Assembly: GCA_029239755.1 (NCBI GenBank)
Contig: JARBUI010000001.1
Location: forward strand, 62,001 to 126,000
Length of the DNA stretch: 64,000 bases
Source of the DNA: Clostridia bacterium
Lineage (GTDB): Bacteria > Bacillota > Clostridia > Lachnospirales > Cellulosilyticaceae
Direction: 5' to 3'
Part shown: one piece after another, positions 1-9,217 of the stretch
Numbering within the stretch: the first letter of the stretch is position 1
Layout of the letters: every line of letters begins with the position of its first letter
The notes under the pieces: generated by a model
What the model saw: the letters and a program-made list of their open reading frames with translations, nothing else
The model's database searches: none
Told to the model about the DNA's origin: nothing
Made by a program: the position numbers and the translations under genes

Positions 1-500
1 TCTTTCTTGCTATAGTACTTTTCCAGAAGCCTTGCTTCTAGTTCTTCTTGCGATGCAAGAGTATAGTCATCTAGTATATGTTTCAAGTGGAAGCCTGCTT
101 CTATTAACGCTCTCCCCAGCAAAATGCATCTATGGCAATTGATAGGATCTTGCTTTGCGCCCAATAATACAATACGATATCCTTTTTTGTATCCAGCCTT
201 TAACCTCTCTATGCCATTTATAAAATCCCTGTCAAAAATAACTTTCTCAAAATCAGCATAGCCTTCCTCTGTGTAAAGACTTTTATCTTCTCTTTGAGCT
301 GCAAATTCTTTACCCATATAAATATACAGAAATCCCTTATCAGTTAATGTTTGTTTGATGGTCTCTTTATTAAACTGAATGTTATATTTGGAATAGGGGG
401 TTCCTCTTATGTCCACAACACAATTTATATCATAATGCCTGAGCATGTCTATAAGTCTGTCTACTGAATAGTTTGAATGTCCTATTGTAAATATATCCAT
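1..500 (-). CDS. DUF488 family protein (C-terminus beyond window edge)
   Basis: Reading the minus strand from an ATG at 498-500 gives an open frame of about 166 residues that runs off the left edge of the window, so the C-terminus is missing. It begins with the DUF488 signature TIGHSN followed by a stretch of the type VDIRGTPYSK and later a cysteine/histidine segment (INCHRC). DUF488 proteins are small cytosolic proteins of unknown biochemical role. The next gene upstream (593-1468) is also on the minus strand, about 90 bases away, with no obvious terminator between. The family call is firm; no function is claimed. Confidence 0.8.
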   Translation of the reverse strand, partial: MDIFTIGHSNYSVDRLIDMLRHYDINCVVDIRGTPYSKYNIQFNKETIKQTLTDKGFLYIYMGKEFAAQREDKSLYTEEGYADFEKVIFDRDFINGIERLKAGYKKGYRIVLLGAKQDPINCHRCILLGRALIEAGFHLKHILDDYTLASQEELEARLLEKYYSKK

Positions 501-592
501 TTTTATCCTCATCTTTTTATCAGTTATTCTGCCTTTAGTTTAATATCATTGTTACCCCATCCCATGGATTTATTCTTATAACCTAAAGTCTT

Positions 593-1468
593 TTATGAGT
601 ACGCTGAGCTTTCAGCGGTATTTTTCAATAATATCATTAAACATACTATTGCCATCAAATTAAACAGTGGAAAAATAACAATCTCAGCAGTACTCATTTT
701 AACACTATGTACAGCTTGATTAATTATCATAGCAGATATAGCCGTCAGCATCGTTATTCCTTTAATAATAATAACTGAAGATAATAAATAACCAAAAGGT
801 TTTCGCTTAATAAGCAATATACCTGATAAAAGCGCTGCAGGAACAACGATTCCTAAATCCATACCTTGAATGACTAATGTTGTATAATGCTCGAGTCCCC
901 CAGGCACGGCCCCTTCAAAAATGGAAGGTGCGATTTTCCCAAGCCATAGCATACCTATAGTAAAGGCAATAAAGATTTGAAAACCTCCCAAAAATTTTAC
1001 GGGTAATTGTCTTTTAAATTTATCAGCAATATTTTCTACATCAAATGACATTATTGTAAAAATAAAAGCAAATAAGCTTAAAGACATAAGTAAAGTATAA
1101 ATAATAAAAAACTGATTATACATCCATAAAAATGTATAGGACATATATGTATAAAGAAAATAACCTAATGTTCCGGTCAAAATAAGTTTTCCTTTAAACG
1201 ATCCCTTAACAGCAAAATAACCCGATAGGAGTAACAACGGTATTCCCATAACGAGCGTTACAAAATCTGATGCTTTCCCTTGGGCTGCAACAGATATGGA
1301 ATCATTCTTATAAAGCCCTGAGCCATAAATTTTCACTATCTCATTATTTATTGTTTTATATTCATATTGACCGCTGCCGCCGTCTGAAAACAAGCCCGCA
1401 AGACATGCTGTTAAAGATAGAATAACAATACATAAAACTAGAATACTAACAGATTTTTTGAATTTCAT
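593..1468 (-). CDS. Multi-pass membrane protein of unknown function with lipoprotein-like N-terminus
   Basis: A 291-residue protein starting at an ATG preceded by a good AGGAGG site. The N-terminus is a hydrophobic signal with a lipobox-like LTAC at about residues 19-22, followed by a hydrophilic segment of about 45 residues and then roughly six to seven hydrophobic helices. The layout suggests an exported, possibly lipid-anchored N-terminal segment attached to a membrane domain. I do not recognise the family and see no catalytic motif. It is divergent from the carbonic anhydrase gene at 1613, so the 145 bases between them should hold promoters for both. Confidence 0.6.
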   Translation of the reverse strand: MKFKKSVSILVLCIVILSLTACLAGLFSDGGSGQYEYKTINNEIVKIYGSGLYKNDSISVAAQGKASDFVTLVMGIPLLLLSGYFAVKGSFKGKLILTGTLGYFLYTYMSYTFLWMYNQFFIIYTLLMSLSLFAFIFTIMSFDVENIADKFKRQLPVKFLGGFQIFIAFTIGMLWLGKIAPSIFEGAVPGGLEHYTTLVIQGMDLGIVVPAALLSGILLIKRKPFGYLLSSVIIIKGITMLTAISAMIINQAVHSVKMSTAEIVIFPLFNLMAIVCLMILLKNTAESSAYS

Positions 1469-1612
1469 ACTTGCAAACCTCCTGTGGTCATTTAGCCAAA
1501 TTAGTAATAGCCATTATCGTTTTATGTGTTTTATGGTATGATATTATAAATATACTGCCACAAAACATTTATTACATATTTAAAATTAAAAATTTCGAAG
1601 AGGGTGAAACGA

Positions 1613-2152
1613 ATGCTAGAAGACTTACTTAAATACAATAAAGAATTTGTTGAAAATAAGCGATATGAAGAGTTTACTTCCAGCAAGTATCCTAATAAGA
1701 AAATTGCTATTCTTTCATGTATGGATACTCGTCTTACAGAACTATTGCCTGCAGCTCTTGGTCTTAAAAACGGTGATGTAAAAATGATTAAAAATGCAGG
1801 GGCTATCATTTCTTCCCCTTTTGGAAGTGCAATGCGTAGTTTAATCGTAGCCATTTATGATCTAGATGTTGATGAAATACTAGTCATTGGTCATTATGAT
1901 TGCGGCATGCAAAGCTTAGACAGTAAAGCAATACTACATAAAATGAAAAGCCGTAATATCTCTGAGGAAAAAATTAAACTTATAAAATACTGCGGAATTG
2001 ATTTTGATATCTGGCTAAATGGATTTGACAGCGTTGAAGAATCTGTAAAAGCAACTGTTGGTATGATCGTTAACCATCCCTTGATTCCAAAAGATGTAAA
2101 TGTCTATGGACTAATTATGGACCCAACAACTGGAAAGGTGGACCTAGTTTAG
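1613..2152 (+). CDS. Beta-carbonic anhydrase
   Basis: Interconverts CO2 and bicarbonate in the cytosol. The beta-class zinc site is complete: Cys36 and the Asp38/Arg40 dyad in the motif CMDTR, then His94 and Cys97 in GHYDC (numbered from the ATG at 1613). At about 179 residues it matches the short, type II-like beta-CA proteins of Firmicutes. I chose the ATG at 1613 rather than the in-frame GTG at 1604 because the purine-rich GAAGAGGG lies eight bases before it. It is monocistronic and one of only two confident plus-strand genes in the window. Confidence 0.9.
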   Translation: MLEDLLKYNKEFVENKRYEEFTSSKYPNKKIAILSCMDTRLTELLPAALGLKNGDVKMIKNAGAIISSPFGSAMRSLIVAIYDLDVDEILVIGHYDCGMQSLDSKAILHKMKSRNISEEKIKLIKYCGIDFDIWLNGFDSVEESVKATVGMIVNHPLIPKDVNVYGLIMDPTTGKVDLV

Positions 2153-2206
2153 ACAAAATAAGCTTGACTATACTCCGCCGGATGCCCACATAAGGATTCC
2201 AAGCAG

Positions 2207-3112
2207 CTAATCCATAAATAGTGTTAATTGCGTCTCATCAGATGGATTTATCTTTTCTTTTATAGGCTGCATATAACTTTTTGATAATGAATATTTATCC
2301 CTTAAGGGGTTTACCATTTGATATAACTTATCTTTATAAGTTTTATCAGCTGCACCTGTTTTATAAAGTGCTGATAACCTTTCATATAGTTCCGGAAAAC
2401 TATCAAGTATAAAATCAAAAAAGGTTTTTCTCGTTTGTCCTCTTAGGTATAAAACACCTGGTAAAACGTAGTGTACATTACTCTCTTTCGCACTTAAAAA
2501 TAGCTCATCTATATTTTCATAACTATCAGTAAGGTACGGAATAATAGGCATAACATGGAGACCAACTGAAGCGTTTGTTTTTCTAAACTCTTTTAGCATA
2601 TCAAATCTATCCTTACTGCTTGCAGAGTTTGGCTCTATCAAAGAACGTACTTGTTCATCTGTTGTAGTAATGGTCGCAGCAACATTAATATATGTTATCC
2701 TTGACAGTTCATCAACCAAATCGAAATCTCTTAGAATGAGATTTGATTTAGTTGAAATGATTGTAGGTGTTCTATATTTAATTAATAACCTTAATATTTC
2801 TGGCATTATTTTGTATGCAGCTTCTGCCGGCTGATAACTGTCAGTCACCCCACCTATATTGACTATTTCGCGTTTCCAGCTTGATAATCTTAGCTGCCTT
2901 TCTAGCGCATCAACAATGTTTGTTTTTATATAGATATCCTCAAAAAAATTTTCAGAATTAATATAGTGATGAGAATACATTGCATAACAGTATTTACAGC
3001 CATGCTCACAGCCACGATAGATGTTGAGGTCCCATCCATAGGGTATTTTTCTTTTTAACCTATTGGCTGCTGTTTCACAAGTCATTTTATGATATCTTAT
3101 ATTTTCACCCAT
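2207..3112 (-). CDS. SPL-family radical SAM protein
   Basis: A 301-residue protein with a radical SAM iron-sulfur motif near residue 35 (RGCEHGCKYCYA, CxxxCxxC spacing) preceded by a segment typical of the spore photoproduct lyase-like branch (YGWDLNIYRGC). Radical SAM enzymes bind a [4Fe-4S] cluster through these cysteines and cleave SAM to a 5'-deoxyadenosyl radical. The protein lacks the extra N-terminal region of true spore photoproduct lyase, so repair of spore DNA is not implied and the substrate is unknown. The start ATG has an AGAAGG site. Its 5'-deoxyadenosine by-product would be one cellular source of 5-deoxyribose, which may matter for the microcompartment locus. Confidence 0.8.
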   Translation of the reverse strand: MGENIRYHKMTCETAANRLKRKIPYGWDLNIYRGCEHGCKYCYAMYSHHYINSENFFEDIYIKTNIVDALERQLRLSSWKREIVNIGGVTDSYQPAEAAYKIMPEILRLLIKYRTPTIISTKSNLILRDFDLVDELSRITYINVAATITTTDEQVRSLIEPNSASSKDRFDMLKEFRKTNASVGLHVMPIIPYLTDSYENIDELFLSAKESNVHYVLPGVLYLRGQTRKTFFDFILDSFPELYERLSALYKTGAADKTYKDKLYQMVNPLRDKYSLSKSYMQPIKEKINPSDETQLTLFMD

Positions 3113-3158
3113 AAGTAATACCTTCTTCCGTACAAATGAACTGTTTTTAATACTCTAT

Positions 3159-3641
3159 TTAGAAAATTTGTTTGGCCTTCTCTGCAATACGCTTACCAAA
3201 AACATAGAACATTTTTCTGCAATCCTCATGATCCCCCTTTAAAGCAACAGGACCTAGATGTATATATGGCTTCCCAAGAGCAGAACCGCCTGAATAAACC
3301 AACATCCCTTTTACCATTAGGTGATTAATAATCGTTAAAATGGCTGTGTCTGCTCCTCCTTGAGCGTAATCTGCCGTGGCAAAGACCCCTCCTATTTTTC
3401 CTTCTAAATGACATTCCCTAGACTCATCAAACCACTTTTTAACTTGCCAGCACGTATTGGCATAATAAGTAGGCGTTCCAAATATAACTGCCTTGCTCTC
3501 AGATACAAAATCATAGTTAATGTCTGCAATATCAAAAACCCCTACTTCAATATCTCTCACTGACTGCATCCCTTGCTCAATAATCCTCGCCATTTCCTTT
3601 GTGTTCCCAGTCTTACTAAAATATATAATTGATAATTTCAT
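3159..3641 (-). CDS. Flavodoxin/NAD(P)H-dependent FMN reductase-like protein
   Basis: About 160 residues with the flavodoxin fold signature at the N-terminus: beta strand then a phosphate-binding loop FSKTGNTKEMA, and later GTPTYYANTCWQVKKWFD, resembling the WrbA/flavodoxin region that contacts the isoalloxazine ring. It probably binds FMN and transfers electrons in the cytosol; the partner is unknown. I favour the second in-frame ATG (3641) because AGGGGG sits six bases upstream; the first ATG (3647) overlaps that site. The upstream region to 3913 contains no other gene. Confidence 0.75.
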   Translation of the reverse strand: MKLSIIYFSKTGNTKEMARIIEQGMQSVRDIEVGVFDIADINYDFVSESKAVIFGTPTYYANTCWQVKKWFDESRECHLEGKIGGVFATADYAQGGADTAILTIINHLMVKGMLVYSGGSALGKPYIHLGPVALKGDHEDCRKMFYVFGKRIAEKAKQIF

Positions 3642-3850
3642 ACCCATCCCCCTATGTAAAAATATTTACTAAACTTAACAAACTTTTTATTAGGCCCCTC
3701 ATCTCAAAATAAAGTTAATCGAACAATATATCTTTATATTCAGAATCATTTTATCATTACTTAATAACAAAATCTATATAAAACTATTGAAATATTACAT
3801 CTGCAAAAAGAGGGACCTGATTCATTTTCTATATAAAATAAAATTAACAT

Positions 3851-3885
3851 AAAAATAGAGATATCCTAAAGACATCTCTATTTTT
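3851..3885 (-). terminator. Terminator of the arsenic operon
   Basis: Inverted repeat with 12-base arms (AAAAATAGAGAT / ATCTCTATTTTT) around an 11-base loop, ending in T-rich sequence on the minus strand, 28 bases beyond the acr3 stop. The A-rich other side means it could work in both directions. Confidence 0.8.
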
Positions 3886-3913
3886 CATTATATAGGCTAA
3901 AATTTGACTTTCA

Positions 3914-4984
3914 TTACTTACTCTTTTCTGCACCTTTAAAATATCCTCTGGTATTATTAGCAATCTTAACAAGTGCAAGCATAACTGGTACTTCAACTAA
4001 TACGCCAACAACTGTTGCGAGGGCTGCTCCTGATTGTAATCCAAATAAGGAAATTGCAACTGCAACTGCCAGTTCAAAAAAGTTACTTGCTCCTATCATT
4101 CCAGCTGGTGCAGCGATATTATGCGGAAGCTTCCAAAGCTTTGCCCATAGATAAGCAATACCGAAAATGAAAAAAGTCTGAATTGTAAGCGGCACTGCAA
4201 TGAGTACGATATGAAGCGGATTATTTAAAATAATATCTCCTTGGAATGAAAAGATAATAACTAGTGTTAATAGCAATCCAACAATGGTGACATTATCAAA
4301 CTTCTTTAAAAAAGTATTTTGGAAATAATCTAATCCCTTATTTTTAATAATAAGCGTTCTTGTAATATATCCAAGCCCAAGAGGAATAACAACAAATAAC
4401 ACCGTTGATAAAACAAGTGTCTCTATAGGCACAACAACATTACTAACCCCTAGTAAAAAGGCAACAATTGGTGCAAAGGCCACAAGAATAATAAGGTCAT
4501 TTACAGCCACCTGTACAAGTGTATAGGCAGGGTCTCCCTTTGTCAGATGACTCCATACAAATACCATTGCTGTACAAGGCGCTGCTCCTAAAAGCACTGC
4601 CCCTGCAAGATACTCCTTCCCTAACTCAGGTGAAATGAATCCCTTAAAAATAACAAAGAAAAAGAATGCTGCTATCGCATACATCGTAAAAGGCTTAATA
4701 AGCCAATTAGTAACGCAAGTTACAATAAGTCCCTTTGGCTTCTTTGTAGCGCTCACTATACTCGTAAAATCAATCTTTAACATCATTGGATAAATCATGA
4801 GCCATATAAGAATAGCTACTGGTATCGATACATTGTAATACTCAAAGTTACTAAGTGTATTTGGAATGATAGGTAAAAATTGTCCTATCAATATCCCTAC
4901 CACAATACAAGCTGCAACCCATACAGTTAAATACTTTTCAAAGACACTAAGCCCTTTTCCCTTAACTTCTTCATTTTTTGCCAT
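3914..4984 (-). CDS. acr3: Acr3-family arsenite efflux transporter
   Basis: Exports arsenite/antimonite across the cytoplasmic membrane. The 356-residue protein has about ten hydrophobic helices and typical Acr3 segments, including GAAPCTAMVFVWS with the conserved cysteine in the middle of the protein and PAGMIGASNFFELAVA near the C-terminus. It is the last gene of the ars operon, ahead of the terminator at 3851-3885, 49 bases after the flavoprotein gene, and has a strong GAGGAGG site. With ArsA encoded in the same operon, the pump may work in an ATP-coupled complex, as proposed for some ArsA-Acr3 systems; that coupling is inferred. Confidence 0.93.
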   Translation of the reverse strand: MAKNEEVKGKGLSVFEKYLTVWVAACIVVGILIGQFLPIIPNTLSNFEYYNVSIPVAILIWLMIYPMMLKIDFTSIVSATKKPKGLIVTCVTNWLIKPFTMYAIAAFFFFVIFKGFISPELGKEYLAGAVLLGAAPCTAMVFVWSHLTKGDPAYTLVQVAVNDLIILVAFAPIVAFLLGVSNVVVPIETLVLSTVLFVVIPLGLGYITRTLIIKNKGLDYFQNTFLKKFDNVTIVGLLLTLVIIFSFQGDIILNNPLHIVLIAVPLTIQTFFIFGIAYLWAKLWKLPHNIAAPAGMIGASNFFELAVAVAISLFGLQSGAALATVVGVLVEVPVMLALVKIANNTRGYFKGAEKSK

Positions 4985-5033
4985 GCTAACTCCTCCTCAT
5001 AACTTTAAATTCTTGTTTAACTGTGTATCACCT

Positions 5034-6674
5034 TTATTTCCCCTTCGTTGCCTTATAAAACTTATGCCCTCCTGAGAGGTTATAAACTTCTTTAAATCCT
5101 TCATTGATAAGTATATTTTGAGCTGCATTCCCCGTTACCCCTTTGTTACAGTAGGTAATGGTTAAAATATCTTTATCTAACTGTTTTGCTTCTTCTCTTA
5201 ACTTACTATGAGGCACATTAACAGCTGTATCCACATGGGATTCTTCATACTGTTTATTTACTCTGGCATCTATTACCTGAACTTTTTTACCTGTTTCAAT
5301 CAAGATCTTGGTTTCTTTGGCTGTAATAATTCCTCTTCCTTTGTTTAATGCATTATCCAGTATCATCCCTGTATAATGAACTGGATCTTTAGTTGTTGAA
5401 TAGGGCGGTGCATAGGCAAGATCCAGATGGAAAAGTTCATCTACCTTTGCTCCATAAGTAATAAGTGTTACAAATACGTCTATTCTTTTATCAACCCCAT
5501 CATATCCAATAATTTGTACCCCTAATAGTTTTTCAGTCTTCTTATCTGCAATAGCTTTAATAACCATCTCTTTCCCCTGGAAATAGGCTGGCTTATCTGG
5601 TTTGATGTTATGGCATATCACTATATCATAACCTTCTTTTAGTGCTTCTTTTTCAGTTAGGCCGGTACTTGCGATAGTTAAATCAAAGAGTTTGAATATC
5701 CCCGTACTTAAGTTGCCTCTGTAACTTAATGTTCCTCCTGTTAAAGCATCTCCTGCAATTCTCCCTGTTTTATTTGCAGTTGAGCCAAGGGGTCTATAGA
5801 CGGGTTTTCCTGTAATAACTGAAAAGGTCTCTATACAGTCCCCGCAGGCATAAATATCTTTTAGGTTAGTTTGCATGTGGTGATCAACCTTAATTGCTCC
5901 AGTAACACCTATTTCAATACCTGTTTCTTTTGCTAAAGTAACATTAGGTCGTACCCCTGCAGCTACAATCACCATATCACTTTTTATTTCTAGCCCATCA
6001 TCTAGCGTTACACTTCTTTTGTCAACTTTTGCAATGCTGCTGTTTTTTAAAATCGTTATACTCTTCTTTGCTAATGAACTTTCAAGAAAGTCTGCCATGT
6101 CCTTATCAAGGTTAGGTGTTATTTTACTGTCTTTTTCAATGATGGTCACATTTATGTTTTCTGAAATAAGATTCTCAAGCATTTCAAATCCAATAAATCC
6201 TGTCCCTGCAATAAGAGCATGCTTTGGCCTCTGCTCATTAATATACTTTCTTATATTTCTCGCACTTTGAACATTTCTTAAGAAGAACACATGTCTGTGA
6301 TCTATCCCCGGTACCTGTGGTACAAAAGGTATTGCTCCTGTAGCTATAACTAATTTATCATACTGATCTTCAAATACTTCATTCGTTTGTAAATTCCTGA
6401 CTGTTATCTTCTTATCTTCTGCACTTATCTTTAATACTTCATGCCCCGTATGAATATCTATGTTATATTTCTTTTTGAAAAACTGAGCATCTCTTGGGGT
6501 AAGCTCTCCTATATCTTCTATTTCACCACCGATATAATAAGGGAGTCCACAGCCTGAATAAGATATATCTTGGTCTTTTTCGTAAATTACAATCTCTGCC
6601 TTATCATCATTTCTTCTGGCTTTCGCTGCTGCTGAAGTTCCAGCTGCTACGGCTCCTACTACTAGTATTCTCAT
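5034..6674 (-). CDS. FAD-dependent CoA-disulfide-reductase-like protein with C-terminal rhodanese domain
   Basis: A 546-residue fusion. Residues 1-450 are a class III pyridine nucleotide-disulfide oxidoreductase: an FAD-binding Rossmann loop at the N-terminus (VGAVAAGTSAAAKARR), the redox cysteine in YSGCGLPYYIGG near residue 43, an NAD(P) loop GTGFIGFEM near 155 and the second FAD motif YACGDC near 275. The last ~95 residues form a rhodanese domain with active-site loop YCNKGVTG. Relatives reduce CoA disulfides, persulfides or act as NADH oxidases. Its position between the phosphoesterase and acr3 in the ars operon suggests a role in thiol/redox protection or in reducing arsenic-thiol species, but the substrate is not shown by sequence. 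Confidence 0.85.
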   Translation of the reverse strand: MRILVVGAVAAGTSAAAKARRNDDKAEIVIYEKDQDISYSGCGLPYYIGGEIEDIGELTPRDAQFFKKKYNIDIHTGHEVLKISAEDKKITVRNLQTNEVFEDQYDKLVIATGAIPFVPQVPGIDHRHVFFLRNVQSARNIRKYINEQRPKHALIAGTGFIGFEMLENLISENINVTIIEKDSKITPNLDKDMADFLESSLAKKSITILKNSSIAKVDKRSVTLDDGLEIKSDMVIVAAGVRPNVTLAKETGIEIGVTGAIKVDHHMQTNLKDIYACGDCIETFSVITGKPVYRPLGSTANKTGRIAGDALTGGTLSYRGNLSTGIFKLFDLTIASTGLTEKEALKEGYDIVICHNIKPDKPAYFQGKEMVIKAIADKKTEKLLGVQIIGYDGVDKRIDVFVTLITYGAKVDELFHLDLAYAPPYSTTKDPVHYTGMILDNALNKGRGIITAKETKILIETGKKVQVIDARVNKQYEESHVDTAVNVPHSKLREEAKQLDKDILTITYCNKGVTGNAAQNILINEGFKEVYNLSGGHKFYKATKGK

Positions 6675-6695
6675 TACTTATACCTCCTTTAGTCA

Positions 6696-7412
6696 TTAAA
6701 ATCCTTGTTCCAGCATAGGTATTAGTTTATCCGATATCATTCTATTTTTCTTAATGGTTTTTATCATGCTGTCAGTATCATAATTAACATAGGCTGTTTC
6801 ACTCATTACGTTTTTACCTTCTACAGTGACAATAACATAGGCTGCCTGCGGACTGCCATGTTTAGGTTTTCCAACCGAACCAGCATTAATGAAATGTTTG
6901 TTATTGATCCGATAGTGATAGGGGATATGCGTGTGTCCACAGATAACAACATCTTCACTAAGCTCTTTTGACAGTTCAGTTAGATTGTGTTTATCTTCGT
7001 ATAGGTACTCACCTATGTCTCTAGGACTTCCATGAACAATCAGTATAGTAATTTCATTGCAGTTTATTCTTAATTGTCCTGGAAGATTACTTAGAAAGTT
7101 TCTATTTTCATCTGTAATAACCCAATTAGTAAAAATTTCTGAGGCATTTCTTTGAATCTCTTCATCTTTCATACTCTCTATTATTTCATCTTTAATACTA
7201 TTGGAGTTCGCAATAAGCTTGTCGTGATTACCTTGTACAACAAGTATTCTATTTTCTTGTACCGCCTCAATAACCTCATTAGGAAAAGGTAAATATCCTA
7301 CTAAATCGCCTGTGGATACAACAAAATCTACCTTCTTCATCTTAATATCCTCCAAAACACTTTGAAGGGCAAAGATATTACTATGCACATCTCCTATTAC
7401 AGCAAATCGCAT
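6696..7412 (-). CDS. Calcineurin-like metallophosphoesterase in the ars operon
   Basis: A 238-residue protein with the metal-binding blocks of the YfcE/MJ0936-like phosphoesterases: GDVHSN at residues 7-12, STGDLVGY near 34, GNHD near 61, and GHTHIPYHYRI near 160. Two metal ions would be bound by these Asp, His and Asn residues; substrates in this family are phosphodiesters or phosphomonoesters. It is set inside the ars operon, 21 bases before the flavoprotein gene and 39 bases after arsA, which is not one of the standard ars genes. Why it sits there is unknown. Confidence 0.8.
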   Translation of the reverse strand: MRFAVIGDVHSNIFALQSVLEDIKMKKVDFVVSTGDLVGYLPFPNEVIEAVQENRILVVQGNHDKLIANSNSIKDEIIESMKDEEIQRNASEIFTNWVITDENRNFLSNLPGQLRINCNEITILIVHGSPRDIGEYLYEDKHNLTELSKELSEDVVICGHTHIPYHYRINNKHFINAGSVGKPKHGSPQAAYVIVTVEGKNVMSETAYVNYDTDSMIKTIKKNRMISDKLIPMLEQGF

Positions 7413-7451
7413 CTATGCTTCATCCTTTCAAAACCTTATGCTAAATAACTT

Positions 7452-9197
7452 TTAGTTAATAATATCCTTTAGCTTATTACCTTTAACTTCTTCTGAAGTC
7501 CATTCTATCATTGCAAAGTTTCCTTTTGATATTTCATCAACCTTGTTAATCCAGTGTATTTCATGGCTTGCCTTAGCCTTTAAAATCGGATGACTCGTTT
7601 TTGCAGCATAAAGACTTGAATTAATGACCCACCATTTACTGTGAATACCTGCTCTATTTAGATCTTTTTGAAGCCTGATGGCTTCATGAACAGGCGTTGT
7701 CTCAGCAAGTGTTACTATAATCACCTGTGTCTCTTCTTCATTTCTTAGTTTAGGCAGGAGTTTTTTAACTGACTCTGGAATATCCCCTTGTGATCTTTCT
7801 ATTTCTTTATGATAAGTTTGCGTAGAGTCTAATAACAGTAAGGTATGTCCTGTTGGGGCTGTATCAATGACAACCACTTCATCTTCTGATCTTTCTACAA
7901 TATTAGCAAAGGCCCGAAATACCGCAATTTCCTGCGTACAAGGTGATCTCAAATCTTCTTCTATATACTCTAAGTCATCTTCACTCATTGTTTCTCTTGC
8001 TTTACTTAATACTAATTCCTGATATCTTGCAAGTTCTTCTTTTTCATTTATGCGGCTTAGAGTAATACCATAGCTTTCATCTAATACAAATTCCAAATGA
8101 GCTGCTGGATCAGTTGTTGTTAAATGTACTTTTTTCCCTCTACTAGCTAATCCTAGAGCGATAGAAGCTGCAATTGTTGTTTTGCCTACTCCGCCTTTTC
8201 CCATTGTGAAAATCACCTTTTTATTACTCTGGTATAAGTCTTCTATCACATCTTTTAGTTTAGGAATATGATGGGCATTTAAGGTTTCACTGCTAAGTTT
8301 TATATCTCCATCCTTTAAAAAGGCTCTTACTTTTTCTATTCCTGTAACATTGTAAGGTCTTAGGGGTATCTTAAAAGCCGGAAGACTCTTAAGCACCTCT
8401 GGCATATCATTTATTGCCTTGTTTTGTTTATCATAAATGGCACTTGAAAGATCATCATTTGGTGTTTCCAGAATACCATTAATAATTAAAAGCTGATTAT
8501 TGATACCTATATCTTGAAGTTCTCTGCAAGCTCTTTTGGCTTCTTTTAAAGGAGATACCTCGGGACGCGTTATAAGTATAAGTGTTGTTCTTTCCTTATC
8601 AACTAAAGTACATACTGCATTTCTATAAACTTCTCTTTTACTCTCTAATCCTGCAAGCTGACCTAAACAAGATGCGCCGTGAGTACTTGCATCCATAAAA
8701 TCATTCCAAGCTGCGGGAAGCTGAAGCATCCTTAAAGTATGCCCTGTTGGTGCCGTATCAAAGATAATATGCTCATACGATTTAGCTATTTCTTCGTCCG
8801 TTATGCAGCTTGAAAATTCATTAAAAGCTGCAACTTCCACGGTACATGAACCTGAAAGTTGTTCTTCCATATTCTTAATGACTGCTTCTGGAAGCTTCCC
8901 TCTATAAGGACCTACAACACTTTCTCTATACTCAGCTGCCGCTGCTTCGGGATCAAAATTTGCTACAGTGAGATTAGGTATCTCTTTAATGCTTGTTCCT
9001 TTATTAGTAAGCTCCGTATTAAAAACATCCTGAAGGTTTGAAGCAGGATCTGTGCTGATAAGCATAATCTTCTTGCCCGCGTCAGCGAGTGTAGCAGCAA
9101 CGGCGCAAGCTATTGATGTTTTGCCCACACCTCCTTTACCTGTAAAAAACAAGTATTTAGTTAGGTTAATATCTGATATATTGAAGTTTGTTATCAT
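7452..9197 (-). CDS. arsA: ArsA arsenite-stimulated ATPase
   Basis: Cytosolic ATPase that energises arsenite export and receives As(III) from ArsD. The 581-residue protein has the usual two tandem halves, each with a deviant Walker A GKGGVGKT (from residue 20 and again near residue 333), each followed by an STDPA/TTDPA switch segment and a DTAPTGHTL motif. Cysteines in the metalloid-site regions are present (SGSCTVEVAAF and SSCITDEE in the first half, RSPCTQEIAVF in the second). Length equals the family norm. It follows arsD closely and pairs with Acr3 rather than ArsB. Confidence 0.94.
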   Translation of the reverse strand: MITNFNISDINLTKYLFFTGKGGVGKTSIACAVAATLADAGKKIMLISTDPASNLQDVFNTELTNKGTSIKEIPNLTVANFDPEAAAAEYRESVVGPYRGKLPEAVIKNMEEQLSGSCTVEVAAFNEFSSCITDEEIAKSYEHIIFDTAPTGHTLRMLQLPAAWNDFMDASTHGASCLGQLAGLESKREVYRNAVCTLVDKERTTLILITRPEVSPLKEAKRACRELQDIGINNQLLIINGILETPNDDLSSAIYDKQNKAINDMPEVLKSLPAFKIPLRPYNVTGIEKVRAFLKDGDIKLSSETLNAHHIPKLKDVIEDLYQSNKKVIFTMGKGGVGKTTIAASIALGLASRGKKVHLTTTDPAAHLEFVLDESYGITLSRINEKEELARYQELVLSKARETMSEDDLEYIEEDLRSPCTQEIAVFRAFANIVERSEDEVVVIDTAPTGHTLLLLDSTQTYHKEIERSQGDIPESVKKLLPKLRNEEETQVIIVTLAETTPVHEAIRLQKDLNRAGIHSKWWVINSSLYAAKTSHPILKAKASHEIHWINKVDEISKGNFAMIEWTSEEVKGNKLKDIIN

Positions 9198-9217
9198 ATA
9201 CAGGCCTCTTTTCTAGT

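Noticed and set aside
2207-3112. True spore photoproduct lyase (splB)
   Set aside because: Shorter than SplB and only the radical SAM core resembles it; no sporulation context.
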